A DNA stretch of 64,000 nt from Chondrosia reniformis (lineage: Eukaryota; Porifera; Demospongiae; Chondrillida; Chondrillidae): positions 5,512,501-5,576,500 of the forward strand of contig OX359193.1 of the NCBI GenBank assembly GCA_947172415.1. The letters are read 5' to 3'. Positions 29,101-34,387 of this stretch are shown in pieces. The first letter of the stretch is position 1. Every line of letters begins with the position of its first letter. Made by a program: the position numbers and the translations under genes. Below the pieces are notes generated by a model that searched no databases, was not told the origin of the DNA, and saw nothing but the letters and a program-made list of their open reading frames with translations.

Positions 29101-32100
29101 ACATACATACATAGGTTAGGTACACGCATACATACGTAGGTTAGGTACACGCATACATACATATATATAACCAGATCAGTTGCACACATACGTATACACT
29201 CCCAGGGTCACTGATGAAGGGTGGAATTCCCATTAACAACTGTCTGGCCCAGTGGAGCAGAAGAAAAAAGAGCAGAAAAGAAGAAAAAAAAGAAAAGACT
29301 ACTATATCTTCATCCAAATCTCTCTCCATGTTTAGTTCCCCTATAGGCTTTTTTACAGAGTAGGCATATGTAGGAAAATGGTGTATATTAGATTTTTCAT
29401 ATATAACCAGATCGAGTCACAGGAGGAATGTAAGGGGCTTACCTCTTTAAGAACTCCTACCAAAGCTGCTGATAATGGTAGGGCTTGAAAACTCCAATCA
29501 ATGAACTTGTTAACATCAATGGAAGTGCCCTACGGAGAGCTACCTTGTATTACTTTAGATATATTGATATACGTACTTTGATGACATGAGCATTAGAGGT
29601 CATGTATGTATTTAGTACGTACACCTCAACCTCAAAGCATAAGGTACAAGGTACAAGGTACAAAGTACACCTGCTGTTCTTTTTTATATGTACCTTTTCC
29701 AGCTGCAAACCAGAGGCTGCATCAACAGCCAAGGCTTCTGCTTTCAGTTGTAGCTCATTGTCACTAATCTCTGAACATTCCACTGCAGCTAGCAATCTGT
29801 TCTCCTCCTCAATGCACAAGTAGTATCTTATGACTGCCACAAACTCCTCCCAACTCAGCTTACCATCACCGTCTTCATCAAATATCTTAAAACAGACTGC
29901 AAATAGAAATATACGTATGAACTAATCAAAGTGATAATCAAACCACAAGTAAGAATAATCTTCCTCAAACATCATAAAGAGAAGGAAAAAAGGAAAGAAG
30001 GAATTGCTGGGAATCGAACCCAGGACAGCTGGTTATGACCACCAGTGCTCTGCCACTGAGCTACAATTGCCACAGCAATGCTCCCCTCATGTTTCCCCTC
30101 TATACACACATTGTGTCAGGCCACAACCAATGTGTTGTAAAGAACACATGACAGAATTACAATACATGAATAAATACTTGTGGTTTGATTATCACTTCAT
30201 TTAATCATCATACTTTAGAGTAAAACGCCTGTAGGGATACATATACAGGTTCATATAGCCTGGCTACACACTTTATACAAGTGCTTGTGAGTACAATGCA
30301 AAACAGACGTACATTTAAAGTGCTCCGCTTGAGTTCTACAACAACATGCCGCAACTCCAGAGACAAATTCTGGGAAATCAATATGACCATCGCCATTTTC
30401 ATCAAACACAGCAAAGAGACCTGAAACAGAAGGTAAACAAGCTTCAAAGGATACATAAGACAATTATGAAACACATACAAAAGTACATACATGTTAAATG
30501 CATGCCTAATTCTACACTGAACATACAGAAACAAGTCACCAAAACTCTTGGCATGGCCTCAACCTTCAACTATAAGATACAGTAAAACCTCTGAAGAAAG
30601 GACACATTGGTGAGTAAGAAAAGGTCCCTTTAGAGAGGTTGTCCCTTCTTAGAGGTTATGTCTGTATCTTTTATCCTATTTCGAAATCAATTGGGGCAAG
30701 TACGTAGTTTGTCCACTGTAGAGAGGTTGGCTGTTATTTGGAGGGTCCTTTATTAGAGGTTTTAATGTACTCTATAGAGAGTCTACGCTTCAAACAATTA
30801 CATGAAATTTAGAAATCCCAGCCCCATTGCAGCAGTATTCACAAATCAGTTTGTCTAACAATGTATGATCCAGGATTAGACTTTAAAAATGAATATATAC
30901 ATATGTATGTATCCTCATCCAAAGCTCATTAGGAGTTCCCTTAATTATAAATCTAGAAACAATCACTTCTAAAAGTGATTTTCTTTAATTTTGCTGATGT
31001 CAACTGTGCCATGATATGTAATGTTCAAATGACCTTTGCAAAGTTCTTTGGGAACAGGAGGGGAAACTGCTGATGTCAGCAATTCAAGTTCAAATCTCGG
31101 TGTTGTCTTCATGTACCAATATCTCCTTTCCAAAGCCATAACATCCTGCAAGGAAACTAGGAGCAGAGAGACAAGGTTAAGTAGGTTCACAGAATCAAAA
31201 TATCACACAATCAGTGCAGCATTCTTGATAGAGATCTTGGACAAGTAAGGTTGCAAATACAGAGCAACCAGGGAGTGGTAGTCTTCCTGGGTTAGGAACA
31301 TGAGTGTTTCTATACTGTAATCATGTTCCACTTAGCACTAGCAACATACGTACGTACGTATCAGTTGTCAAAACTTGAATATGAATGTTACGTACTTACA
31401 AAAGAAGGTTATCGCGGGGAAGAAGTTAAACCAGCTGAGTGTGAAAATACAGTACACTACTTACCTCTAGCTAGTGTAGCTATTGTTTGATGGTACGAGG
31501 CTGGCCCTGTGTCATCAGTCAACTTGAGACTATTATCCTCTTCCCCAAGTAGCCACTGTGTGAATGTGGTGAAACCGAGGTGGTTGCCCAACCACTCCAA
31601 GAAGACCTCTTCACTGATTTCAGGACTCTGACAAAGAAAACATTAAGTTGGTGATTCTAAGTGTTATCAGTAAAGCTACCAGTTTGGTAAAGTTACCAAC
31701 TAACTTTGTCCCTTTTGGTAATAAACAGATCATTGAGATCACTCGAACACTCATCAACTGAGTCACCACAATCTTCAATAAACCTCTCAATTCTCTTTCT
31801 AGTGACAAGATCATTTGGTCCAGCAATGACACTGAACACAACTACATATATTACACAAAAGGTACATACATAACACCACACATTGCTAGAACAAAAAAAA
31901 ACATTCTTCGCATGAAAACCTCCAGAGGGATAAAGTGTTGCGCAATGTAAAACACTATGTTATATATAGTACAGGTTTAGTTGGCTTGCTTAACCAGCTC
32001 TATAACAGGAATGGTGACCTCTCTGCTATAATAACTTCATACATACATATGTTTATTTAATTATCACACAAGTCAGTCAAACAACAATAAGTTTAGACAT

Positions 32101-34387
32101 AAAGGATGTACATAAGTATTTCCATGCTGAATCAGCAGTCTTGCAACATACATTTCATCTTCTCCTGCTGTTCTCCATGTGTCAGAAGGACAATGCCACG
32201 AATAAGATCCCTCAGTCCAATGCCTTTCTGGGAGCCTTGAAATGCCATAAACATGTCCTAAAAGGTATAGCAGTTGAATATACCATTATACAGGTAAGTG
32301 TACTTTCATTACAACCAGCCAGGGACGGATAGGTATGTAAGAACTGAGTAAGAAGTAGATGGTGAGCAAACTGCACTACAGCAACACACCAGACTATCTA
32401 CAGAGCGCCACATACATACTTCAGAAAGAAAGAGGACATTTTCAGACCAGTCTGTTGTGACAATAAAAATATGCATTCTTTCAACATTTTGAATAATGTG
32501 TTGAAATCAAAATTTCGTCAGCTTTACAGAAACTAACAACCCCGTATTGTATATTAAAGATTCTGGTTAAGACCACATAACAATAATTCAGTATATAATT
32601 CCAGTCAGATTAATCCAAAATGATAGAAAGAAAATGCACTCTGCAACTACGTATATGTACTATATAAATACATACGTATACCCATACCAGTACATACGTA
32701 TACCCATACCAGTACATACGTATACCCATACCAGTACATACGTATACCCATACCAGTACATACGTATACCCATACCAGTACATACGTATACCCATACCAG
32801 TACATACGTATACCCATACCAGTACATATGTATACCCATACCAGTACATACGTATACCCATACCAGTACATACATATACCCATACCAGTACATACGTATA
32901 CCCATACCAGTACATACGTATACCCATACCAGTACATATGTATACCCATACCAGTACATACGTATACCCATACCAGTACATACGTATACCCATACCAGTA
33001 CATACGTATACCCATACCAGTACATATGTATACCCATACCAGTACATACGTATACCCATACCAGTACATACATATACCCATACCAGTACATACGTATACC
33101 CATACCAGTACATATGTATACCCATACCAGTACATACATATGTACCCATACCAGTACATACGTATACCCATACCAGTACATACGTATACCCATACCAGTA
33201 CATACGTATACCCATACCAGTACATACGTATACCCATACCAGTACATACGTATACCCATACCAGCACATACGTATACCCATACTTCTGCTAGCTTTCCAG
33301 GTATGGCATCAGTGATTACATCTTTCTGAAAAGTAACTTGGGGAAGGTAGCCGGTATTGCTTGACCATCTCTTGAAAGCCTCCTCAATACGAGTAAATTC
33401 ATCAGCTGTGACTGCACACATATTACATAGTTGGACATTGGTATTATACATAACCAATACATTATATTATATTGCATAGTTAGACATTGGTATTATACAT
33501 AACCAATACATTATATTATATTGCATAGTTGGACATTGGTATTATACATAACCAATACATTATATTATATTGCATAGTTGGACATTGGTATTACATGTAT
33601 ATAAGCATTTGACTTTCACAATATCTACTCCATCTTTCAACATGATTAATCTAACGCAACACCTTTCAATATGCTACATTTACTTTAGAGTAAAAGGCCT
33701 ATAGGGAACTAAACCTACTAAGAGCTTTGGATGAGTATACACTCCTTCCCACTTTCATGAAAATCTAACAATGGCAGGACAAAAGTTCCACGTATATCCA
33801 AACTCCATTAAAATGATTCATAGTTGGGACTGGTTTACAGATTTGTACATCATGCTAAGTATGCCTTATAGTGTTTCTGGCTGCCAGTAAACTCATATCC
33901 TCTACAGCTTTAGACTTCTACCTTTGGTCACTTGGCCATTCTGTACATCCTCACAAGTGCACAGTGACTGACCCAAACCTTATAGCAACATGACACAGGT
34001 AATCACATATCTATCCTGACTCACTGTAAGATGAAAATCATACCAACGTATAGCCACGTAAATCAGACATTATATATAAGGGCCAAGTCACAGAAACATA
34101 GTACATCCCCATTCGAATATCGTCCCGCTTGATTTACAGGTTAATTAAACCTACAACCTTGAAAATCTATGGAAACAGTCTTAAGAAACCTTTAGCTACT
34201 CACGTAAGGATCATAACCGGATCTTACAGGATTATATACTTAAATTAATAAATAGATCACATTAAATTGGTTATATTATTCCTAGAATTAAACTGATAAA
34301 CGATAGACTTATGAGTGACACTTTAAGCTTACTTCTTTTGCAAGCTTCTTCATATGAAAGGGGGAACTTTGATTTGTGCTGGCCCAT
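955..34387 (-). CDS. USP32: Ubiquitin carboxyl-terminal hydrolase, USP32 type (37 coding exons)
   Basis: A deubiquitinase of the USP32 (USP6/TRE17) type. Minus-strand coding exons, listed 3' to 5': 955-1122, 1818-1910, 2086-2529, 2671-2743, 2880-2995, 3085-3289, 3625-3791, 3875-4202, 4708-4815, 5039-5152, 5405-5529, 5778-5929, 6385-6499, 6588-6647, 6923-6992, 7381-7427, 7513-7569, 8266-8371, 8719-8860, 8978-9094, 9265-9349, 9424-9495, 10862-11128, 25166-25315, 25561-25745, 25945-26185, 26508-26610, 27158-27219, 29443-29529, 29694-29896, 30313-30420, 31034-31156, 31465-31627, 31705-31841, 32152-32257, 33284-33411, 34333-34387. All phases agree and sum to 1693 residues (human about 1604). Landmarks: start [17 protein letters not shown]-hand loops near residues 244-255 and 280-291, DUSP about 568-720, Cys box GNTCFMNS (C815), His box [12 protein letters not shown] (H1617), end NNCSLM. 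Membrane anchoring by both ends is inferred. Confidence 0.93.
3875..5529 (-). other. Tandemly duplicated exons inside the USP32 catalytic insert
   Basis: Three neighbouring exons (5039-5152, 4708-4815, 3875-4202) all begin with the same block, R/V-RERLNTL-x-x-ER, in the same phase (2). The first two end with DPKPI...SDSLECIT, which also resembles the end of the preceding exon (5405-5529: [15 protein letters not shown]). Human USP32 has no such repeat at this position as far as I recall. The pattern is best explained by local exon duplication, with lengths of 114 and 108 nt that keep the frame. The third copy has grown into a long acidic tail ([11 protein letters not shown]...). Confidence 0.8.
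4461..4694. mobile_element. Short inverted-repeat element (MITE-like), about 234 bp
   Basis: The ends are inverted copies of CGTATAGCAGGAAA, followed inside by TTTGGCG/CGCCAAA motifs that recur several times. There is no coding capacity. It lies in the intron between USP32 exons 4708-4815 and 3875-4202, about 12 bp from the donor of the former. A plain non-autonomous DNA transposon is the simplest reading; I could not define a target-site duplication with confidence. Confidence 0.75.
7076..7250 (+). repeat. Purine-rich dispersed repeat, degraded copy
   Basis: Older copy of the 16430-16690 family in a USP32 intron. GGGTCACTGATGAAAGGTGG and CCTCACCCAAAGCTCT are recognisable, and most of the rest has drifted. 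Confidence 0.6.
7548..7955. repeat. Minisatellite of 48-bp and 39-bp units copying a USP32 acceptor site
   Basis: About six 48-bp units followed by about three 39-bp units. In transcript (minus) orientation each long unit contains the acceptor CCACTTAG plus the first 22 nt of the exon at 7513-7569 (TTTACCATAGCAAGATGTGC, coding FTIARCA). The 39-bp units are the same sequence lacking the 9-bp block with the acceptor AG. The array directly abuts, and includes the start of, the true exon. It is followed at once by a SINE. Confidence 0.9.
7958..8100 (+). mobile_element. tRNA-derived SINE, copy 1
   Basis: Contains an A-box-like TAGCTCAGTGGTAGAGC and a degenerate B box GGATTCAATTCCC. A non-tRNA body follows (ATGATATTTGAGGAGGAT, then ACTTGTGGTTTGATTATCAC) and is shared with the copy near 29932-30085. 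The anticodon region is shortened, so this is not a functional tRNA. It sits directly after the 39-bp units of the neighbouring minisatellite. Confidence 0.75.
9651..10865. repeat. 19-bp minisatellite (about 63 copies) copying a USP32 donor site
   Basis: The unit on the plus strand is GTGTGTACCTCATTGTGAA, with a few variants (TAAAG, CGAAG). Read on the transcribed strand, every unit contains ATGAG|GTACACAC. The real donor of the exon at 10862-11128 is AAAGAG|GTACACTC. The array starts exactly at that donor and fills most of the intron. Confidence 0.93.
11129..11796. other. Intron / 3' flank of nested gene A, no gene seen
   Basis: AT-rich intronic DNA between the USP32 acceptor at 11129 and the stop of nested gene A. 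It holds homopolymer A runs and TACGTA-type palindromes. No open frame resembles a protein. Confidence 0.5.
11797..13566 (-). CDS. Nested multipass membrane protein A (divergent paralogue)
   Basis: A single exon of 589 residues on the same strand as the USP32 gene that surrounds it. An N-terminal hydrophobic signal is followed by a Cys-rich lumenal/extracellular part ([24 protein letters not shown]) and about nine hydrophobic segments. [20 protein letters not shown] and IHCGLQPF are family landmarks, and the tail is acidic and Ser-rich. The FDVFQG(V)xK-xxxxFAG motif recalls the C-terminal TRP/Pkd2-like membrane domain of large sponge and choanoflagellate surface proteins; this is from memory and is not proof. 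It is the most divergent member, since its core block differs from the near-identical block of the other four. The start lies 142 bp downstream of the stop of gene B, so co-transcription is possible. Function unknown. Confidence 0.85.
   Translation of the reverse strand: MELLRKLPSTLLKLFWFLNTIWRVESLFYQSECLAGFLNISTGNLDGRIAECRCGFYPGIMCSRWNGEDFSVCTEDGWFCGNVSNIVDAYNSFGTAQDPPLYELAKYASPLNRTRTDVLLGRCRASRSDISAFDQITCVNCSSPSPVEATFLYVVVEFLPTVLVMFLVLFLNLNLTSGFGHSFIFFYQCLPVAISACSARYPAMSYNLYFGRFLWGFLFLEDPIPQLANVEQLPCFTEGQDGYFVRALGYSKVAVVIVVTAILVSCTVCTCCPLQTCRVQYSKLRTSVQRFRRTYVLKGSLLNGIFSLYVLMFGLILKTSFNLLAIGKIYYFPGHNTSFKSSQELQSFLVPRFAGDQGYFTGHHLPYGIVAITILAVFMVIPLLLLCHPLITKLVLARCAKATPRCMKLNLFFDVFQGVFKQKFRFIAGLYFVYRAVLWSLYSFLPEDMSRSVAVLCVLIAILFIHCGLQPFSLVRHNFWETLNLLNLLAIAAISQAIYLNGQSASKMAAPMPVALVVLFLILLPVVGVVVYVVVMLCVRFHLKRRLYSKLINKEMETRVKEDESSSDDNYSSDSGSEFTDNQSRTILS
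13709..15559 (-). CDS. Nested multipass membrane protein B
   Basis: A single exon of up to 616 residues. A later Met (15484 or 15460) would put a clean signal peptide first ([18 protein letters not shown]) and may be the true start. The ectodomain has the Cys pattern C[13 protein letters not shown], CW[10 protein letters not shown], TYNSFGTG, then [18 protein letters not shown] entering the first membrane span. About nine spans follow, with [20 protein letters not shown] and [10 protein letters not shown]. The tail is short and cytosolic. The block from CVDCSS to [12 protein letters not shown] is shared almost base for base with genes C, D and E. Receptor or channel-like by topology only; function not known. 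Confidence 0.88.
   Translation of the reverse strand: MVQVVQNILRYIGFSTVELGADLSTMFRIPEGSMGIPSVIRLPVPFGMLLLNLLSIARSNADISATETCHLGYVPSALSNGSCECGLYPGINCFSWNGKEDHCWNLGYTCGDISALVDSNLTYNSFGTGILAGVFLLAKDNINQLKEREGVLLTRCKGSKTVSLFDGVTCVDCSSPNPVGAVLLYLLLNSIPIVVLFTVVVFFNINLASGLGHSFLFFYQIVPLIIIPYGLTFSQRELSLRTAAFIWRHFSLSGPIFELFDTHALPCFSTGQTLFAIYSMNYLKIGILIMAFLVAWLLVSCQTCPTQRCGLAWSKMRRKARHFREKYVPKGTIIIGLSSAFVVLYTGTLYTSFYLLAKSTVYYFPAVSNGAQILPTDRHQISVPLFDGNIKYFSTDHAPFGVLALFMLIVVGVLPPLLLLYKPIVPFIVHKLSGKSLPTLSRLDPVFDVFQGVFKTKYQYFAGLYLFYRFILWAVYTLVLNATLTQLYSLLILICILSIHCFIQPFEKRWLNYIETLFLLNITMIAALMQARDTFQKFISGGTTVDTLQYQSFAILSTILLLLPIVILAISGIYKLVKFVKKRSSQSTDIQQEDSMCDSMIIVNRQNVDYSDFKNP
14907..15068 (-). repeat. Homogenised core tract in gene B
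   Basis: About 160 bp coding for the first membrane span and its flanks. It differs from the matching tracts at 18136-18294, 21108-21290 and 23617-23803 at only a few bases, third positions included, although DNA outside the tract is clearly diverged. The change from near-identity to divergence is abrupt on both sides. Confidence 0.85.
15560..16973. other. Spacer between nested genes B and C
   Basis: No gene. Contains a hammerhead-like motif (minus strand, near 16045-16072) and a copy of the purine-rich dispersed repeat (16430-16690). Confidence 0.6.
16430..16690 (+). repeat. Purine-rich dispersed repeat, full-length-looking copy
   Basis: Shares, with other copies in this window, the blocks GATCACTGATGAAGGGTGGA, GTCTGACCCAGTGGAGAAGA, an AAGAAAAGAAGAAAG purine run, CTTCATCCAAAGCTCTC, TTTAGTTCCCCTATAGGCTC and GGAAAATGGTATCTTAGATT. 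It has no coding capacity. Family unknown to me; probably a non-autonomous element. Confidence 0.8.
16974..18671 (-). CDS. Nested multipass membrane protein C
   Basis: A single exon of 565 residues with an N-terminal signal ([17 protein letters not shown]). Ectodomain: [41 protein letters not shown]. Then about nine hydrophobic spans, [30 protein letters not shown], and a charged cytosolic tail ([15 protein letters not shown]). Potential N-glycosylation sites (NTT, NDS) lie in the ectodomain, which supports an extracellular location. Outside the core block it is moderately similar to B, D and E, with many synonymous differences. Confidence 0.88.
   Translation of the reverse strand: MVTQRVWLLAVAVLAVSVQVFSKKVKVCKDGLVPNRMLNGECSCGAYPGINCFSLNTTQPDLSTCWEKGFICMNIGSLVGNDSYNSFGVGRLPILPILVKYNVSSELQKREGILLSHCKNNKTISLFDGITCVDCSSPNPVGAVLLYLLLNSIPIVVLFTVVVFFNINLASGLGHSFLFFYQIAPLVITPLELNEPRARSILHTAAFVWDYYTGNAPWIDLIDVHSFPCPGKWSLYALKSAMCLRYFMILGLILLIICLINCHCCPAGRCGHIWSLCRRSTRHLRRRIIHKGTILSGFCSMLVIIQVGLYRVCRLLLSKSFVYYFPAATDDGYIDISDKREIAVSLLDGNIPYFSKAHMPYATFSFVILTVSLFFPLLLIYKPAIPLLFHKLTGKSLPTLSRFDGVFDVFQGVYKPRYKFFAGIYLLYTLVLWVASALTKVTLFQFVLMSLLILILAIHCLVQPFQKRFHNFIESLYLLNLLMITAILQIRNELKYGRLYLGYKEKLFVIFGFAAVIMLLVPIAAILACAVIKCCRYFYRKYKSDKQVEEETDRTLVPSLDLIYR
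18672..19940. other. Spacer between nested genes C and D
   Basis: No gene seen. Around 19372-19465 there is a fragment of the inverted-repeat element also found at 47815-48036 (shared ATGAGTGGG...CCAGAGT...GATGATGAT). The rest is AT-rich unique-looking DNA. Confidence 0.5.
19941..21719 (-). CDS. Nested multipass membrane protein D
   Basis: A single exon of 592 residues. The first Met or an internal Met ([20 protein letters not shown] segment) may start the signal peptide. Ectodomain: [40 protein letters not shown]. The core is identical to that of the sister genes, followed by [30 protein letters not shown] and a tail with [15 protein letters not shown]. It shares with gene E a slightly longer DNA-identical tract (to about 21290). 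Confidence 0.88.
   Translation of the reverse strand: MYSPFYIRSVFHLVKLVIIYNILIMLEGVGKSVLSILFVLFYLHLAVANGKQCKGGFVPNCDSKDHCLCGAYPGMDCFHWDKKIPDVLKSCWELGLWCGNISLLSNDSYNHFGVGLLPPLSFLVKYSIAELYLKEGTFLTQCKGNKSLSLFDGVTCVDCSSPNPVGAVFLYLLLNSIPIVVLFTVVVFFNINLASGLGHSFLFFYQIAPLVLAPLKFYQSMVNFGFHGASFLWDYGTGENPVINLIDTSAFLCVKKWTFSTIYMMRVCGLLVLFFLILLVLILARCISCPLRICSIPWSRLRRFIRNFRERFLPAGTVLTGVCSMIMVMYGGIYRIGSNLLSRMQIYYFPASNSCLRVSDIISPSVPVFSDWSSNDIDQSYRIILGVCTVVILVSGILPLLLIYKPCIPILFHKLTGKSLPTLSRLDALFDVFQGVYKPKCRFFAGLYFIYCFLLWSTNAITQNVVGYRFTLTCFLIIFLAIHCFVQPFERRMLNYIETLFLLNLTIIAAFMQIQQNSRIKSSSKFYFNLSYVAVTLILLPIALLIMYIVYKSCMFWYRQRRGTQPSALEERMTASVNLLYRYIGDSEGDVQ
21720..22436. other. Spacer between nested genes D and E
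   Basis: No gene. Two related stretches, near 21780-21905 and 22030-22155, share GACTTTCAGCATACTGTAAG and an AATCTA.GCTAG segment, so a short local duplication of about 250-bp spacing is present. Confidence 0.5.
22437..24182 (-). CDS. Nested multipass membrane protein E
   Basis: A single exon of 581 residues, the first of the cluster in transcription order. Signal [15 protein letters not shown]. Ectodomain: [48 protein letters not shown]. Core block, about nine spans, [20 protein letters not shown] (Glu replaces the usual Gly-Val), [10 protein letters not shown], tail [19 protein letters not shown]. Its core tract differs by one or two bases from that of B (for example GGCC for GCCC at the edge). 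Confidence 0.88.
   Translation of the reverse strand: MVMQMASFWPWFCRKGFLVLAFVALTNQTIAIKKPVKKCLPGLIPARGFNGDHCSCGAYPSIPCFYWNWTNPDCKKHWVTCGDISALVGRNVTFNSFGIGVFNSVSMLAKYDVTELNDREGILLTRCKGNKSLSLFDGVTCVDCSSPNPVGAVLLYLLLNSIPIVVLFTVVVFFNINLASGLGHSFLFFYQVAPLILVPMRLTLPQYFSNVYTASFLWDFFRLHNTLMDIVNTTSFPCLSHGPNLLALSALMYLKVGIAIVMIVMTVILVNCHCCSGWKVGIGWSRCRRWMRHGREKYAIRGTLLTGLCSASLLAVGSVLETASFLLTQSYVYYFPATSSDGLLSPDDLLRVSVPILNGENRYLTKSHVYYSVFAFFSLLVVVLFSLILLYKPAIPMLFHKFTRKSLPSLSKLDPIFDVFQEAYKPKYRFFAGVYLLYRIFLWCCYLFITGTTNYQFGLLFTLIIILAIHCIFQPFRVNRQNFLETLFLLNLTIIAALLHFKEILAERRIDGGYVNTVWIILSKIVSISLLVFPLLIVTIYVLYRRCKPFFVYCKRRCAGALLEENEQLIESVNILEENIQ
24183..25165. other. 5' flank of the nested cluster / USP32 intron, no gene seen
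   Basis: The likely promoter region of gene E plus remaining USP32 intron. No recognisable protein-coding frame was found. Confidence 0.45.
25166..34387 (-). CDS. USP32: USP32 exons 1-14: EF-hand region, linker and start of DUSP
   Basis: These exons encode residues 1-617. Two canonical EF-hand loops are visible, [12 protein letters not shown] (exon at 30313-30420) and [12 protein letters not shown] (29694-29896). Both keep Asp at positions 1 and 5 and Glu at 12, so calcium binding is likely. Other USP32-matching segments are [13 protein letters not shown] (27158-27219) and WWENWKKAV (26508-26610). The linker exons at 25561-26185 are Ser/Thr/Gln-rich and poorly conserved. The last exon carries [11 protein letters not shown] of the DUSP domain, which is completed in the next exon 14 kb away. 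The start at 34387 is chosen because it gives Met-Gly plus SYEEA as in human USP32. An untranslated first exon ending near 34496 with donor GTAAAG is possible. Confidence 0.9.
27221..29165. repeat. 21-29-bp minisatellite (about 78 units) at a USP32 acceptor
   Basis: Plus-strand unit CATAGGTTAGGTACACGCATA with variable numbers of CATA/CGTA inserts. On the transcript strand the units read TGTACCTAACCTATG. The genuine acceptor is ACCTAACCTATGCAG, just before the exon at 27158-27219. The array begins within three bases of the exon. Each unit therefore repeats the CTAAC branch-point-like motif, but not the final CAG. Confidence 0.92.
29195..29402 (+). repeat. Purine-rich dispersed repeat, copy
   Basis: Same family as 16430-16690, with GGGTCACTGATGAAGGGTGG, a purine run, CTTCATCCAAATCTCTC and GTTCCCCTATAGGC. 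It lies directly downstream of the 27221-29165 minisatellite, in a USP32 intron. Confidence 0.75.
29932..30085 (-). mobile_element. tRNA-derived SINE, copy 2
   Basis: On the minus strand it reads as an almost complete cloverleaf: A box TAGCTCAGTGGCAGAGC, anticodon arm CTGGT..ACCAG, B box GGTTCGATTCCC, and a near-matching acceptor stem GCAATTG/CAATTCC. The non-tRNA body shared with 7958-8100 follows, ending in AAGTAATCAAACC-type sequence. An inverted piece of the same 3' end lies at 30176-30200. It is located in a USP32 intron, in sense orientation. Confidence 0.75.
30580..30767. mobile_element. Tc1/pogo-like MITE, about 188 bp
   Basis: Inverted ends CAGTAAAACCTCT and AGAGGTTTTAATG are flanked by TA on both sides, the usual target of the Tc1/mariner/pogo superfamily. 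Internal repeats of AGAGAGGTTG are present. No coding capacity. Confidence 0.65.
32671..33283. repeat. 22-bp minisatellite (about 28 units) copying a USP32 donor
   Basis: On the transcript strand the unit is GTATGGGTATACGTATGTAC plus TG. The true donor of the exon at 33284-33411 is GCAGAA|GTATGGGTATACG, so the array starts at the first intron base and each unit repeats the donor. The array has no stop codon in the exon's reading frame, and it is open in several frames on both strands because the unit is free of stops and not a multiple of three. The long Tyr/Val/Cys-rich frames are therefore repeat artefacts, not genes. Confidence 0.93.
33427..33590. repeat. 49-bp tandem repeat, about 3.3 units
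   Basis: The unit begins TAGTTGGACATTGGTATTAT and ends in ATTATATTATATTGCA. It starts about 15 bp from the acceptor side of USP32 exon 33284-33411, so this exon has a tandem array on each side. Confidence 0.85.

Noticed and set aside
27221-29165. CRISPR array
   Set aside because: Units are directly adjacent with no unique spacers, and the context is eukaryotic. It is a minisatellite.
28763-29189. Tyr/Val/Cys-rich open frames over the 21-29-bp array
   Set aside because: Artefact of tandem repetition, with no protein family resemblance.
31200-31320. Possible extra USP32 exon (minus, [16 protein letters not shown])
   Set aside because: Using the TAG acceptor at 31157-31158 joins exons 31465-31627 and 31034-31156 with perfect phase and agreement to USP32. 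The extra segment would insert residues absent from the family.
32610-33457. Several long open frames on both strands (125-265 codons) over the 22-bp minisatellite
   Set aside because: The unit has no stops and is not a multiple of three, so the array is open in most frames. Only the exon part 33284-33411 is real coding sequence.
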